A program made the position numbers and the translations under genes. A stretch of DNA of 64,000 nt. It comes from Phytophthora sp. 'mugwort' (taxonomy: Eukaryota > Oomycota > Peronosporomycetes > Peronosporales > Peronosporaceae). Location: positions 3,217,001 through 3,281,000 of the forward strand of contig JAUCEF010000013.1 in assembly GCA_033558025.1 (NCBI GenBank). Reading direction: 5' to 3'. Shown piece by piece: positions 24,171 to 33,798 of this stretch; the stretch's first letter is position 1; each line of letters opens with the position of its first letter. Under the pieces are notes generated by a model that was not told the DNA's origin, searched no databases, and saw nothing but the letters and a program-made list of their open reading frames with translations.

Positions 24171-25080
24171 CAATGCCCCGCTGTCGAAATGAATTCATAA
24201 AACGCTACGAAAATTGGTGGCAGTAGGGAGTGCCCCAAATAAGATGTGACGCCGCGCGTTGCAGTGATGTCATTCGAAAATAGCACACATGTCCTGTACT
24301 TGTATAGCAAGACTTTCGGAGGTGCTTTGATCTTATAATTGCCGCGTGGCTTTGGTTAACGACATCGTCGAACAACAACACTGTTCATGACAACGAATGC
24401 TGGTGGGTTGTGCGGGTAAACAATCTTGCTCGTATCAGACACGACGCAGCTATGGAGGCGGTAATTATATGAAGTGAACAGGCTGACCGACAGGGCGTTG
24501 CCTTTTCGATCCAACTGATGATGACACAGCCGAGATGGTCGTCCAAAAGGAATTAAGATGGCTGCCGAAATTGGGCACGTTTGGCATACCATATTAATAA
24601 ATGGATACAGCAACAACTGCAGCGAGCCAGTTCGTCTGACTAACCTTAATTTCGCATTGTTTCGCACCTCAAAATCCATATGCTAAATTAATTCATGGAA
24701 AAGAGGGAATCCCAGATACCACTCACAAACGTATAATCATCGTTTTATGAAGGCATATTTGATATCAGATGCGTTTTACAGTGTTTTGTATAATATTATG
24801 TACAAGAAGCGGGAGGTTATGTAGTACATAAGGTGTAAAGTTCCCCGCGAGTGAAACCGCAACCGCCTCACGGTTCTGACGACGGACGACACTCCCGATG
24901 TTTGAGAGCAACTTGCATTGCGGTGGTGATAGCGAAAAACGGGGCAGTAACAGGAGAAAACGCTGAGGACAGGCCACATACTGGAGGCAAGTGCAATGTG
25001 GCCCTTGCCCGCGAGCCGGTATAGTCCGCGCACGCCACATGAGTCCAGAGAGCGCGCTGCGCTGCTCCCATAAAAACTCG
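24171..25080. other. No gene recognised; transposon-to-gene-island border
   Basis: Only short frames are present on both strands. The right part should hold distal promoter sequence of the acid phosphatase gene that starts at 25213. Confidence 0.4.
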
Positions 25081-25089
25081 TTGTGCTCC

Positions 25090-25112
25090 TACCCATTTTC
25101 ATTTTTGCGTCG
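25090..25112 (+). promoter_or_regulatory. Initiator-like element of the acid phosphatase gene
   Basis: The block CCCATTTTCATTTTTGCG, about 105 bp before the ATG, resembles the joined initiator and flanking element of oomycete core promoters. A very similar TTTTTTCATTTTGCG block lies before the WW/RRM gene. The transcription start is inferred. Confidence 0.45.
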
Positions 25113-25212
25113 CCTTCCCCAGCAGTCAGCCGAGGTAAAAACTCCCAAGCTACACAGCCAGTTGAGAGCGTGTTCTCTCGCTGCTGACACATAAATCGAC
25201 TCTACAGGCACC

Positions 25213-26730
25213 ATGGTGGCAACCCGCAAAGTTCTCATCGTGATAGGTGTCCTCGTGGTCATCGGCGTGGCTGTTGGCATCATCGTCGGCGTCACGAGCG
25301 GCGGCGACGATGACAGCGCCAATACCAGCAGCGGCGAGACCACGTCCAGCAGCTCCGGGTCCGCCACCGACACGGGTTCGCCCAAGTCCAGCACGTCCAA
25401 TGTGACTGAGTCGGACCTGCTCACCAACTCAACGGCCAGTGGCAGTAGCTCGGCCAACAACGAACCTGATAGTGACCCCGAGGAGGCCAAGGCTGCGCTA
25501 ACTATGCTTGCCATCGGTGACTGGGGCGCCACGACTGACAAGCCTGGCTCGTGCTGCAACAAGTACCGCAAGGTGGCTAACGATTCGCTCGAGATGAAGA
25601 TCGACTACTGGGCCCAAATCAATATTGCTGAGATCTTGGCACAGGCCGCCGGTGACATTAAGCCTGTGCGCATCATTGGACACGGCGACAACATCTACTG
25701 GAACGGCGCTGGCCCGGACGACATTGACTACCGCATGGAGACCACTTTCGAGAGCGTGTACGACCAACCGGAGCTCGAAGGAATTCCATGGATTAACGTC
25801 GTTGGCAACCACGATCTTGGCGGATCTGAGTACATCTGCGGTGATAAGGACTATAACTTTCGTGAGTGCGAGAGCACTGAAGAGATGCTCAAGTACCTAA
25901 ACCTTAAGTTTTCGCTACAACAGGAGTACAAGAGCGCCAACAGCGACCGCTGGAAATTGACGGACCACTACTACGTCGAGAGTGTCGAGGAGAACGGTGT
26001 GTCGGTCGACATCTTCAATATTGACACCAACTTTGCCGACTCCCACGGTGTGATGCAAATTTGTTGCCAGTGCTACGGCTATGTAAAAAAGAAAAACCTG
26101 AGCGCCGCCGAGGCTAAGACTCTTGGCAACACGTGTAATGACCGCACTCCTGGTGACGAACTGTGCGCAGGTGGCAGCACCGAGATGTACAACGCCTGCG
26201 CTGACACCATCAAGAAGTGGTGGGACGACTCACTCGAGCAGGTGAAGACGGATCTGGCGGCGTCGAAGGCTACCTGGAAGGTTATCAACTCGCACTACTC
26301 GCCTCATTTCCACATGAGCGAGGACAAGATGAAGGAATGGTTTATGGTCACGAAGGAGGGTGGCGCCCACGTCTGGCTCAATGGCCACACGCACGGCTTC
26401 AACCACGACATCAGTAACTGGGGAACACACTTCTACGAGAATGGTGGCGGCGGTGGTATCCAGTCCGAGACGTCAGGTATGCCCCCTGAGGTTGCGGAGA
26501 AGTACGTTGAGCATGCGTGGATTGCAGCTGGAAACCCGTATGGCTTCTTTATGCTGCACTTTTCGGAGGACTGGCTCAAGACGGAGTTCGTAACGTTTGA
26601 CGACTCGTGGACTTTCAGCGTCAAGAAAGACGAGATCGTCAAGGGTGGCTACCAAAAGGGCCACTGCTGGCACGTTCCGGTGACCATCGGCGCGGGCAAG
26701 GAGTGCACCACGAGCCAGAACCGAGTTTAA
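25213..26730 (+). CDS. Membrane-anchored purple acid phosphatase-like metallophosphoesterase
   Basis: A single open frame of 505 residues starts at an ATG in good context (CACCATGG). Residues 7-28 are a hydrophobic helix after a short basic start, fitting a signal anchor. Residues 30-90 are a Ser/Thr/Asp-rich stalk. The catalytic domain carries the metal-binding motifs of the tartrate-resistant type: GDWG (102-105), GDNIY (158-162), GNHD (198-201), NSHYS (359-363) and GHTHG (391-395). By family it hydrolyses phosphate monoesters outside the plasma membrane or in secretory compartments, using a two-metal centre. Many cysteines (CCNKY, ICCQCYGY) suggest disulfides and secretion. It converges with the coiled-coil gene 188 bp away, and AATAAA-like signals lie near 26856-26890. 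The substrate is unknown. Confidence 0.93.
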   Translation: MVATRKVLIVIGVLVVIGVAVGIIVGVTSGGDDDSANTSSGETTSSSSGSATDTGSPKSSTSNVTESDLLTNSTASGSSSANNEPDSDPEEAKAALTMLAIGDWGATTDKPGSCCNKYRKVANDSLEMKIDYWAQINIAEILAQAAGDIKPVRIIGHGDNIYWNGAGPDDIDYRMETTFESVYDQPELEGIPWINVVGNHDLGGSEYICGDKDYNFRECESTEEMLKYLNLKFSLQQEYKSANSDRWKLTDHYYVESVEENGVSVDIFNIDTNFADSHGVMQICCQCYGYVKKKNLSAAEAKTLGNTCNDRTPGDELCAGGSTEMYNACADTIKKWWDDSLEQVKTDLAASKATWKVINSHYSPHFHMSEDKMKEWFMVTKEGGAHVWLNGHTHGFNHDISNWGTHFYENGGGGGIQSETSGMPPEVAEKYVEHAWIAAGNPYGFFMLHFSEDWLKTEFVTFDDSWTFSVKKDEIVKGGYQKGHCWHVPVTIGAGKECTTSQNRV

Positions 26731-26918
26731 TCTCTTTTCTTCGGCATGAAGGACACAGCGCTTAGCTGTAAGTGTTTGTAGACCTCATTAGCGGACGGCT
26801 TTCCCATGCTGTTCACTGTTTTGCTTGGTAATACATCAAATCAATATCATTGGTATAAATAAAACCTCATTTGGTCTACCATGAATAAATAGTTGATGGT
26901 GTTGGTAGGCAGGTTTCA

Positions 26919-28102
26919 TCACGTTGTGCCAGTTACCCGTGCAACCCGTAGCTCTGCCGGCGGCTCAGACGATTTTGTCACAGGAAGACCACATTCAACT
27001 ACGACATTTGCGTTCGACTGGATTCCGTTAGGAGTAGGAGCGTCCGCTGCACAGCAAGGGTCGATCGGTCCAGCAGCTATCTGTTTAGCGGCCAGCGGTG
27101 GATGAGAGCTTCCCTGACCGCCCGGTTCATATCCGTTAGCCAGATGGTCACTGTTTGCCGGGTGGGTTTCTACGTTCCCATCGACCTCGTCGTCCTCTGG
27201 TTGGACCTTGGTCTGATTTTTCGGTGGCGAGTGCGTCGGCTGAGGATGTTCACGATTCCCTTGTCTCTCTGCATCTTGTTGCCAAGCATTTTGCGCCTTT
27301 TCCACCTTAAGTGCATCAAGATCTAGCTTCAGAGTATCAATCTGCATCTTCAACCCTTCTACCTGCTGCTTTAAGTCCTCCACTTGCTGCCGCAGCGATT
27401 CGTTCTCCACAGCCGTCTTCGCCACGAACTCTTCCGCTTGAGCACGCAGCGATGCCCGCTCTTCTTCAAACTGTTTCTTCAACTGCACCTCCATACTGCT
27501 CACATACTGTCTGGCCTCCTGCATAATCGTCCCATGTACACGTCCGAACTCTGCAATTCTCTTCAGTTGTTCATCTGAGCATTAAATCACCAGACAAACC
27601 CGTCAGCATCGTCTTCAGTACCCCTCCCCTCTTCGATCATCACCAACTCACTCGTGAAATGGTCTTCAACATGGAAAATCACTCTCTGCTGCCACTTCTC
27701 GAGCTCCGCTACTGAGATGGTTACCATTTCCTCCTGCTCTTCCTGCTCTTCCTCTTGTCGATCCTCGTCATTATAATCGTCCGCTTGATCGCGTCTCCTA
27801 GCCGATGCACCGTCTCCACTGCTCCATCGCTTGCGTCTGTTCTTCGGTCGTCGATCTCGAACACCTCCACCGATAGGCAGCACTGTGTGCAGGCTCCGGA
27901 TCGAAGGACTCGGCAGCTGGAGGCTGTCGGACGATGACTCCGTTTCCATCGCGGTCGGCTCCTGTTTGATGGCCGCCAGACCGCGCAGCGAAGACGGAGA
28001 CACGTCGCCGAGTAGACTTGAGGCAGACGATGACGAACTGGAGGCTGGTCGATGCCGGTTGATGCTCTTGTTGTGCGTCACTGGCGACTTCTTCCTGCCC
28101 AT
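26919..28102 (-). CDS. Coiled-coil protein of unknown function
   Basis: Two exons, 28102-27652 and 27574-26919, are joined across a 77-nt intron (donor GTGAGT, acceptor CTCAG). The phase agrees and yields 368 residues. The start MGRKK is chosen because the frame upstream belongs to the LarB gene. The first part is Ser/Pro-rich and basic (an RPKNRRKR cluster could be a nuclear signal), then strongly acidic (EEEQEEQEE). From about residue 130 to 260 heptad-like Leu/Val/Ile and Gln/Glu/Lys patterns predict a long coiled coil ([19 protein letters not shown]). The C-terminus is low complexity. I do not recognise the family. It follows LarB by 140 bp on the same strand, so the two may share transcription control, but they have separate frames. 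Confidence 0.85.
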
Positions 28103-28242
28103 CGCTCTTCGTGCGTAGTTAATAAGTCTATTGGATGGAACTGTCGGATCAACTACTATGCACCGGGTGGTGATTGGTGGAAAAGGGATAAAAGACATCA
28201 CGCCATTGACTGGTGGGTTTATTAAACCCAGCATACTGTCAA

Positions 28243-29534
28243 TTAACGGAGTTGTTGCAGGATGCGTGCTGGAGGACAACAAAGGCGTGAGACTGGGTGT
28301 GGTTTGCCGTGTGACACAATATGGTACTTGGTTACCTGCGAGGACGGCAGCGCCGAAGCCGTTGTCGATATTGACGACACCGACTCCAGGAGAGCACGCA
28401 TTGAGCATCGTCAACAGCGGGGCCAGCCCGCTGAATGCTGCGCCGTAGCCAACACTGGTAGGTACTGCAATTACCGGCGCGGACATGAGACCTCCCTACG
28501 TAAGGAAGTTGCAGCAAATTGGTAAGAGCCACGTACTTGACCATCTTAAAATAAATAATGGAATGTGACGTACAACAACACCAGGCAGAGCGCCATCCAT
28601 TCCAGCAACGCAAATGGCGACGTCTGATGCTCGCAGAATGTGCTGGTTGCGCAACAAGCGGTGAATTCCTGCTACGCCCACGTCGTACAGTCGGGTGACG
28701 TGGTAGTCAGCCAACTCTATCGATTCCGGTTAGTTTGCCAATCGACAATGGGTACCCCACCTAGTGTAGAATACTTACCAAGTGTAACAGCGGCTTCTTC
28801 TGCGACAGGGAGATCCGAAGTACCAGCGCAGAGCACACACGCAGTGGGGGCTTTCTAAATGCGTTTCGGGAAACAACAAATGACACCGCGCTATAGTGAG
28901 ACACCGTACCACAAGAAACTTATCTATCCATCTTACCTTCTCGTCTTCGGATTTCTCTTGAATGCTCTTTGTCGTATTCTTCAGCGATTTTGACGCCAAG
29001 ATCCGGGGCACCTCGTAGTATGTCAGATGCTGAATGCAAACAAGTCGTCGCTATCAGGACTACACCACAGCAGTACTACCTACGTGGCTAGCTCTCGTGT
29101 ACCGGCATTAATGCTCGAATCTCAGCCGCAGCTTGCGGCGTAACACGTGACGCCATGACATTGTCCTCGCCTCCGTCAATCATAACCTTCATGATAGCCG
29201 CCACCTGCTCTGGTGTCTTGCTTTCGGCATACACCACCTCGGGGAAGCCCGTACGTGCCCCCCGCTTTGTGTCAATCTTTGCGAAGTCCCCAACGGCCTC
29301 ATACTCGGTTGCTGAACCGCAGAGCTTCGCCGCCGCTTGAGGTGAGACTCTCCCATCCGCCACACGCTGCAACAGCTCGAGAATCGACGTCTTGTCCTCG
29401 GACTGCGAGCTCGACGACGTGGACAAACCTGCAGCACGAAACTTAAGTTCAGCGCCCTCTGCAGCAGTTGCAGAGGCTGAAACACGCAGCCACGCGTGTC
29501 GACGCGAGCGCAGCAGAACACCAACGAGCTTCAT
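28243..29534 (-). CDS. larB-like: LarB homologue, nickel-pincer cofactor synthase (P2CMN synthase family)
   Basis: Six exons: 29534-29103, 29029-28937, 28854-28779, 28716-28574, 28495-28336 and 28268-28243. All phases agree and give 309 residues. The first ~45 residues are Arg/Ser/Ala-rich and may be a mitochondrial presequence. The rest aligns in order with Lar[19 protein letters not shown], the [21 protein letters not shown] core start, [63 protein letters not shown], and [20 protein letters not shown]. The Cys in LNAC corresponds to the one reported to bond the pyridinium ring. Bacterial LarB carboxylates and hydrolyses nicotinate adenine dinucleotide to start the cofactor of lactate racemase. 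Whether the pathway exists here is unknown: LarC, LarE and LarA are not in the window. It diverges from MOCS3 by 90 bp. Confidence 0.92.
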
Positions 29535-29624
29535 GGTCGGAAGAAGTGATCCAACTGAAACAAATATCTACGCTATTGTGAAAATTGTTGTAAGGTTTCT
29601 ATTGTCAAAATTGTGAGCTGGGGA
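29535..29624. promoter_or_regulatory. 90-bp divergent promoter between LarB and MOCS3
   Basis: The two start codons face away from each other with only 90 bp between. The gap is AT-rich with repeated GTCAAAATTGTGA/GTGAAAATTGTTG words (about 29576-29616). Both promoters must lie here or inside the genes, so shared control is likely but not shown. Confidence 0.6.
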
Positions 29625-31094
29625 ATGAGTTCCGGGATAATGACGATGGCTGCTGCCCCCGCGTGTTCCCGTTGCTTGGTATGGGAGAACGATCTGGCCG
29701 AGCTTCGCGCGCAGAATGCTCAGCTTCGATCTCAGCTTGAGATGCTCCAGAACCCGAAAAGGAGGACTGCAACTAGCCACGAGGAAGAACCCCATGAGAA
29801 AGTATCGGAGACGTTGTCATATTCGCCGTTCTCGAAGGTGGAGCTGCAGCGTTATGGGCGCCAGATGCTCGTTAAGGAGTTTGGGGTCAAGGCACAAATC
29901 AAATTGCGTGCTGCAAGTGTTCTGCTGATTGGCGTCGGGGGTCTTGGGTCGCCTGCAGCAATGTACCTGGCTACTATGGGCGTGGGTTCACTGGCTGTCG
30001 TGGATGATGATCGCGTCGACCGGAGTAATTTACACAGACAGATTCTGCATGACGACCAGGGCGCAAATGAAGGGGTAAGGAAGGTGGAATCGGCTAAGAG
30101 GAGGCTTCTGGAGCTGAACCCTTTGCTGCAGTGTGTGGTGTACCCCACGAGGTTCACTTCTCTGAACGCTTTAAAACTCGTTGGAGAGAACGACGTGGTC
30201 GTCGATGCCTCAGATAATGTCGGCACTCGTTATCTCGTTAACGATGCGTGTGCTCGTTTACGAAAGCCGTTGGTTTCCGGTAGTGCATTGGGATTAGAGG
30301 GGCAAGTGACAGTGTTCACGTATCGGGAGGAGAAGAGTGCGACGGGATGCTACCGATGCTTGTATCCGACGCCACCCCGAGTTGCGATGAGCTGTGCGGA
30401 AAACGGAGTGATTGGTGTTGTACCGGGTATCATTGGGTGCCTACAAGCCATGGAGACTGTCAAGATTATCACGGACGTTGGAGAGCCTCTTGTCGGTATG
30501 CAGTGCTTTTACGACGCGTACGATGGACAGTTCCGACGCCTGAAAATCGGCAAGAAGCGGAATCCTGACTGCATATCGTGTGGAAAGCATGCGGAGGGCC
30601 ATAAACTGATTCTTATGGACACTTCATTGCTAGTCGAAGACAATTGCACTGATCGAGCTAATGCCATCAATGTTCTCGGTCCAGAGTTCTGTATAAGTGC
30701 TGAAGAATTTGCGAACGTACGCAAGGTTGTGCTGACGGCAAAGGAAGGAGAAGTGCAATACACCAGTCACAATAGTTATGTCCTGCTGGACACGCGTTCA
30801 CCCACCCAGTTCGAGATGGTGCACTTCCCCGAAGCAGTGAACATTCCAACAGCCCAGCTCATGCGGCAGGACCCTTCCCAAGTGATCGAGAGCTTGCATG
30901 GTGTACCGACGAGGTCTACTACGGAGCAACCCTCTTTTAAGCGAACGTTTGTGATCTGTCGTCGAGGCATAGACTCTGTAAAGGTGACACGCTGGTTGGT
31001 TGATCATGGCATCCAGAATGTATTCAACATAAACGGAGGGTACACCGAATACGCGAAGGAAGGAGGTGTAGACCCAACATTCCCGATGTATTAG
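29625..31094 (+). CDS. MOCS3: MOCS3/Uba4: adenylyltransferase-sulfurtransferase for MPT synthase and Urm1
   Basis: An intronless frame of 489 residues from the first ATG (29625). A GTG four codons earlier is not a likely eukaryotic start. Residues 15-45 form a short coiled coil. The E1-like ThiF/MoeB domain spans about 70-330, with the nucleotide loop GVGGLGSP (103-110), SNLHRQI, DASDNVGTRYLVND, zinc pairs CYRC (242-245) and CISC (316-319), and Cys257 in AMSCAENG. The C-terminal rhodanese domain (about 380-489) ends with the active Cys445 in VICRRGIDS. The protein activates the C-terminal glycine of MOCS2A and Urm1 and passes sulfur to form thiocarboxylates, for molybdopterin synthesis and tRNA thiolation, in the cytosol. 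It converges with the PHD gene (133 bp between stops). Confidence 0.96.
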   Translation: MSSGIMTMAAAPACSRCLVWENDLAELRAQNAQLRSQLEMLQNPKRRTATSHEEEPHEKVSETLSYSPFSKVELQRYGRQMLVKEFGVKAQIKLRAASVLLIGVGGLGSPAAMYLATMGVGSLAVVDDDRVDRSNLHRQILHDDQGANEGVRKVESAKRRLLELNPLLQCVVYPTRFTSLNALKLVGENDVVVDASDNVGTRYLVNDACARLRKPLVSGSALGLEGQVTVFTYREEKSATGCYRCLYPTPPRVAMSCAENGVIGVVPGIIGCLQAMETVKIITDVGEPLVGMQCFYDAYDGQFRRLKIGKKRNPDCISCGKHAEGHKLILMDTSLLVEDNCTDRANAINVLGPEFCISAEEFANVRKVVLTAKEGEVQYTSHNSYVLLDTRSPTQFEMVHFPEAVNIPTAQLMRQDPSQVIESLHGVPTRSTTEQPSFKRTFVICRRGIDSVKVTRWLVDHGIQNVFNINGGYTEYAKEGGVDPTFPMY

Positions 31095-31227
31095 TGCATC
31101 AATAGCAACTCAAAACGCAAAGCCAAACCCTGTTTTTTAAGCAATCCACGATTGTTTGCATCTAAAATTCTGCTAGCTAAGGTTTTGCATTCGTCGCGAC
31201 GCTCTAGGCGCGAGAGGGGTGGATGCT

Positions 31228-33176
31228 CTACAAGGGCAGACCTTCGTGCATGGAGACGTAGTCGACAGGCACTTGCTGGCGCTTACCGTCCGATGGCTGA
31301 GATACTGCGTCGTGTGATGCCGTCACGGTAGTCGGCGATGGCTGATCCGATACGCTTTTAGCAGAATTTTCTTCACCCCCACCTTCCTCGTCGTCTTCCT
31401 CGTTGTCATCCTCGTCCCCCTCGTCTTCGTCCTCGTCGTTATCCTCCTCATCGGGCTCCTTTTCACTTCCTTTTTTGACTTCAAAAGTTTCGTCATCTTC
31501 ACTATCTTCATCCTTGCCCGCAAACATCAATTCATTAAGCTGGCGATAGTCCACCTCGTTGCGTTTGCGCTTGCCACGGACAATCAGCGTCGAATCTGCC
31601 TCAAGGCCATCCCCGTCTTCATCATCGCTGTCCTCAACAACAGCGCGGTTGATTGCAGACTGGGTCTTGCTGCGGGTCAGAAGTTCTGAGCTACCGTCAC
31701 GGTAGTCAATGCGCCAGCGTGAATACCTCCCTTTAGCCGGCGGCTCAAGCTTTGCAACGATCCCGATAATCACTTCACCACTCTTGGGGTCGATCTTGGC
31801 CGCAGGCTCCCCAATGAGGTTCGGCTTCTCATGAACAGGCTTTGGTGGTCGACTTGCACTCTTAGACCGCGTCGATCGACTACAAAGCGAAACAACAACG
31901 AAAAACGAGTTAATAGCCAAGAAAGAATCCGCTAGAAGCATATAACTTGATAATACGTACTGATTCAGGTCGATGACGTCGTCTTTGCTCAGATAAAGCA
32001 GGTCTTGAGCGCTCTCGGGAACTATTTCGGCTATTTCCTCTTCATCACCGCTTGCTTCCCCTGGGGTTTTCTCGTCGTCAGCGTCTTCGTCGTCATCATC
32101 CTCTTCCTCCTCATTACAAACGAAGTCCTCATCATCTTCTTCTTCGTCATCCTCAACAGCAGGGACGGTAGTATTCTCCTCTCGTGACTGAGCAGTGCTA
32201 CTCGCATCCGTTATAGCTTGATGCTCAGCCTGAGTGAGCTCCGGAAAGAGGTCATCGATGCTTTCGTACGTCGTCCCAAACACAGAGTTAATCGATTTAA
32301 GGCACTCGAAAACAGCCAGACACACTTCACAGAACCAAGGCTCGTCGCCTAGCGGGATATTGGCAGTCAGAACAATCGGTGTCTGACACCGTTGATGGTA
32401 AGCGCGATGACAGCCGATACTGTCACAAAGCAGGATATCGTTGTCTTGCTCGATATCAGTGCTCCCGCAGTGGGAGCAGTGTACATCTTCAAACACGGCC
32501 ATCGATGACACTTGAGGATCGTTCGCGTACAACGCCTTCAGCTCGCGCAGACCATCGATAAGGGCTTGCTGGCCTTTAGCGATCTTGCGGTGTTCCACCT
32601 CAAGCTCCTTGTTCGGTTTGAGTTTGTCTCGGCTCGACTTGTTCCATCCTTCACCTTCATAAGCCTCAACGAAGGCAAGCGGATATCGCAGTCGATGCGC
32701 CTGGATACGAATACGCAGTATTGATCAGTGTCGTTGACTGACAAACCGCTTCGGATCCATTGAATTTACCTGGGACTTGATCTTGTTCTCCAGCCGCTTG
32801 TATTCCGGACGAACGGGAGAAGCAGCCGGAGTAGCATTGTCCGTCTCGGGGCTTGAGTCCTTCGGCTTCCGAGTTTTCCGTGTCGGTGCGTCAGCGATCG
32901 GCGAGAACGCGGTGGGGGCACGACGTTGTCGTTGCTCTCGGGGTTTCGCTGTACTATAGTGCATCGAACAAAGGCATTGGTAGCTAAGCACACTTAAATG
33001 AAGTAATCATCACCCCAGTTGTGATCCAACTCGATAGTTGCCTCTTGATCCAAGTGGACAATAAGAAAAAGAATTTAGCATCTATCGTACAGTGATGGGC
33101 GACGAGCGGAAGCCGGTGGCGCATACGCGTCGTCGCTCTCGGAGGACGAGCGAGCTTTCTTGCGAGTGCGAGGCAT
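31228..33176 (-). CDS. PHD-finger chromatin protein of the plant HAT3.1/PRHA type
   Basis: Four exons: 33176-33091, 32953-32743, 32700-31961 and 31879-31228. The introns are 137, 42 and 81 nt, phases agree, and the product is 562 residues. The ATG starts a basic MPRTRKKARSS peptide. Residues 100-135 carry a LRYPLAFVEAYEGEGWNKSS block, and 174-226 a C4HC3 PHD finger (CSHCG, LLCD, CHRAYHQRC, WFCEVC) with the GDEPWFC and FGTTYESIDDLFPE features seen in plant HAT3.1/PRHA. Those plant proteins have a C-terminal homeodomain, but none is visible here. Instead there are long acidic tracts and a short YSRWRIDYRDGSSELL stretch. By family it reads histone H3 tails in the nucleus. The 81-nt intron is in frame without stops, so retention would insert 27 residues. 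Confidence 0.88.
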
Positions 33177-33798
33177 TGTTCCCAAGTTGAACTAATCGGT
33201 TGGGTGGATGGGTAGACAGCACGTCTCGGGATGTCCGTGGTCGAGTGGCTGTCTGTCTTGTCTAACAATTACTACTACATGTAGTAGTATAAATTTAGTA
33301 AACCTAGACGGACTAAAGGTGATTATTCATCTATTGCAGTGCAGACAAACTTACCTACAGACCCCAGATATGGTCACGTCTCTTTGGTTTGGTTCGTTGA
33401 GGAGGAGGAGGCAGAAACCCGATGGGGGTCACTTGTAACGTCGCTCGCAGCCAATTGATGCCGTCGACCACTCGTGCAGTTGATCAAAAGTCAAAGTTGG
33501 CGGAATCAATGGTAACAGTCCACTGAAGCGTACTAAACGTAGTAGTGAGCAAGTCTTGCCAGTGTCTTGGCTCGGTGGTCCGGTTGTGAGTTGAGGTGGC
33601 GAGATTGACTGACTCAGTGGCTCTGCACACAAGGGTACAGCCCTGCTTGAAACTAGAACTTTGCTGATTCACTGTGGGCCAAATTGTGTCGTGATCGCAT
33701 TGGTGGAAAAGTAGCATTATTTTCGTTTATAATTGGCTGAAAATGATTAGTCGATTGGCTTGCTTCAAGGGGTGCAGTTTTGAGCTCGACGTGCTTCG
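33177..33798. promoter_or_regulatory. Divergent intergenic region of the PHD and NEK genes
   Basis: 622 bp between the two start codons hold only short frames. Visible elements are a 20-bp perfect palindrome (33270-33289), AT-rich sequence after it, and an ATTGG (inverted CCAAT) near 33733, about 65 bp before the NEK start. Confidence 0.45.
33270..33289. promoter_or_regulatory. 20-bp perfect palindrome
   Basis: Two TACTACTACA half-sites meet tail to tail without spacer. It sits 94 bp upstream of the PHD gene start and about 510 bp upstream of the NEK start. It could be a binding site for a dimeric factor. This is inference from symmetry only. Confidence 0.5.

Noticed and set aside
28131..28448. 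105-codon plus-strand open frame over LarB exons 5 and 6
   Set aside because: It is antisense to a conserved spliced gene and has no recognisable domain.
27587..28486. One 299-codon minus-strand frame read as a single protein
   Set aside because: Its first 50 codons are LarB exon 5 and its later part is exon 1 of the coiled-coil gene. The link between them is intron and intergenic DNA that happens to stay open. LarB ends in a separate small exon at 28243.
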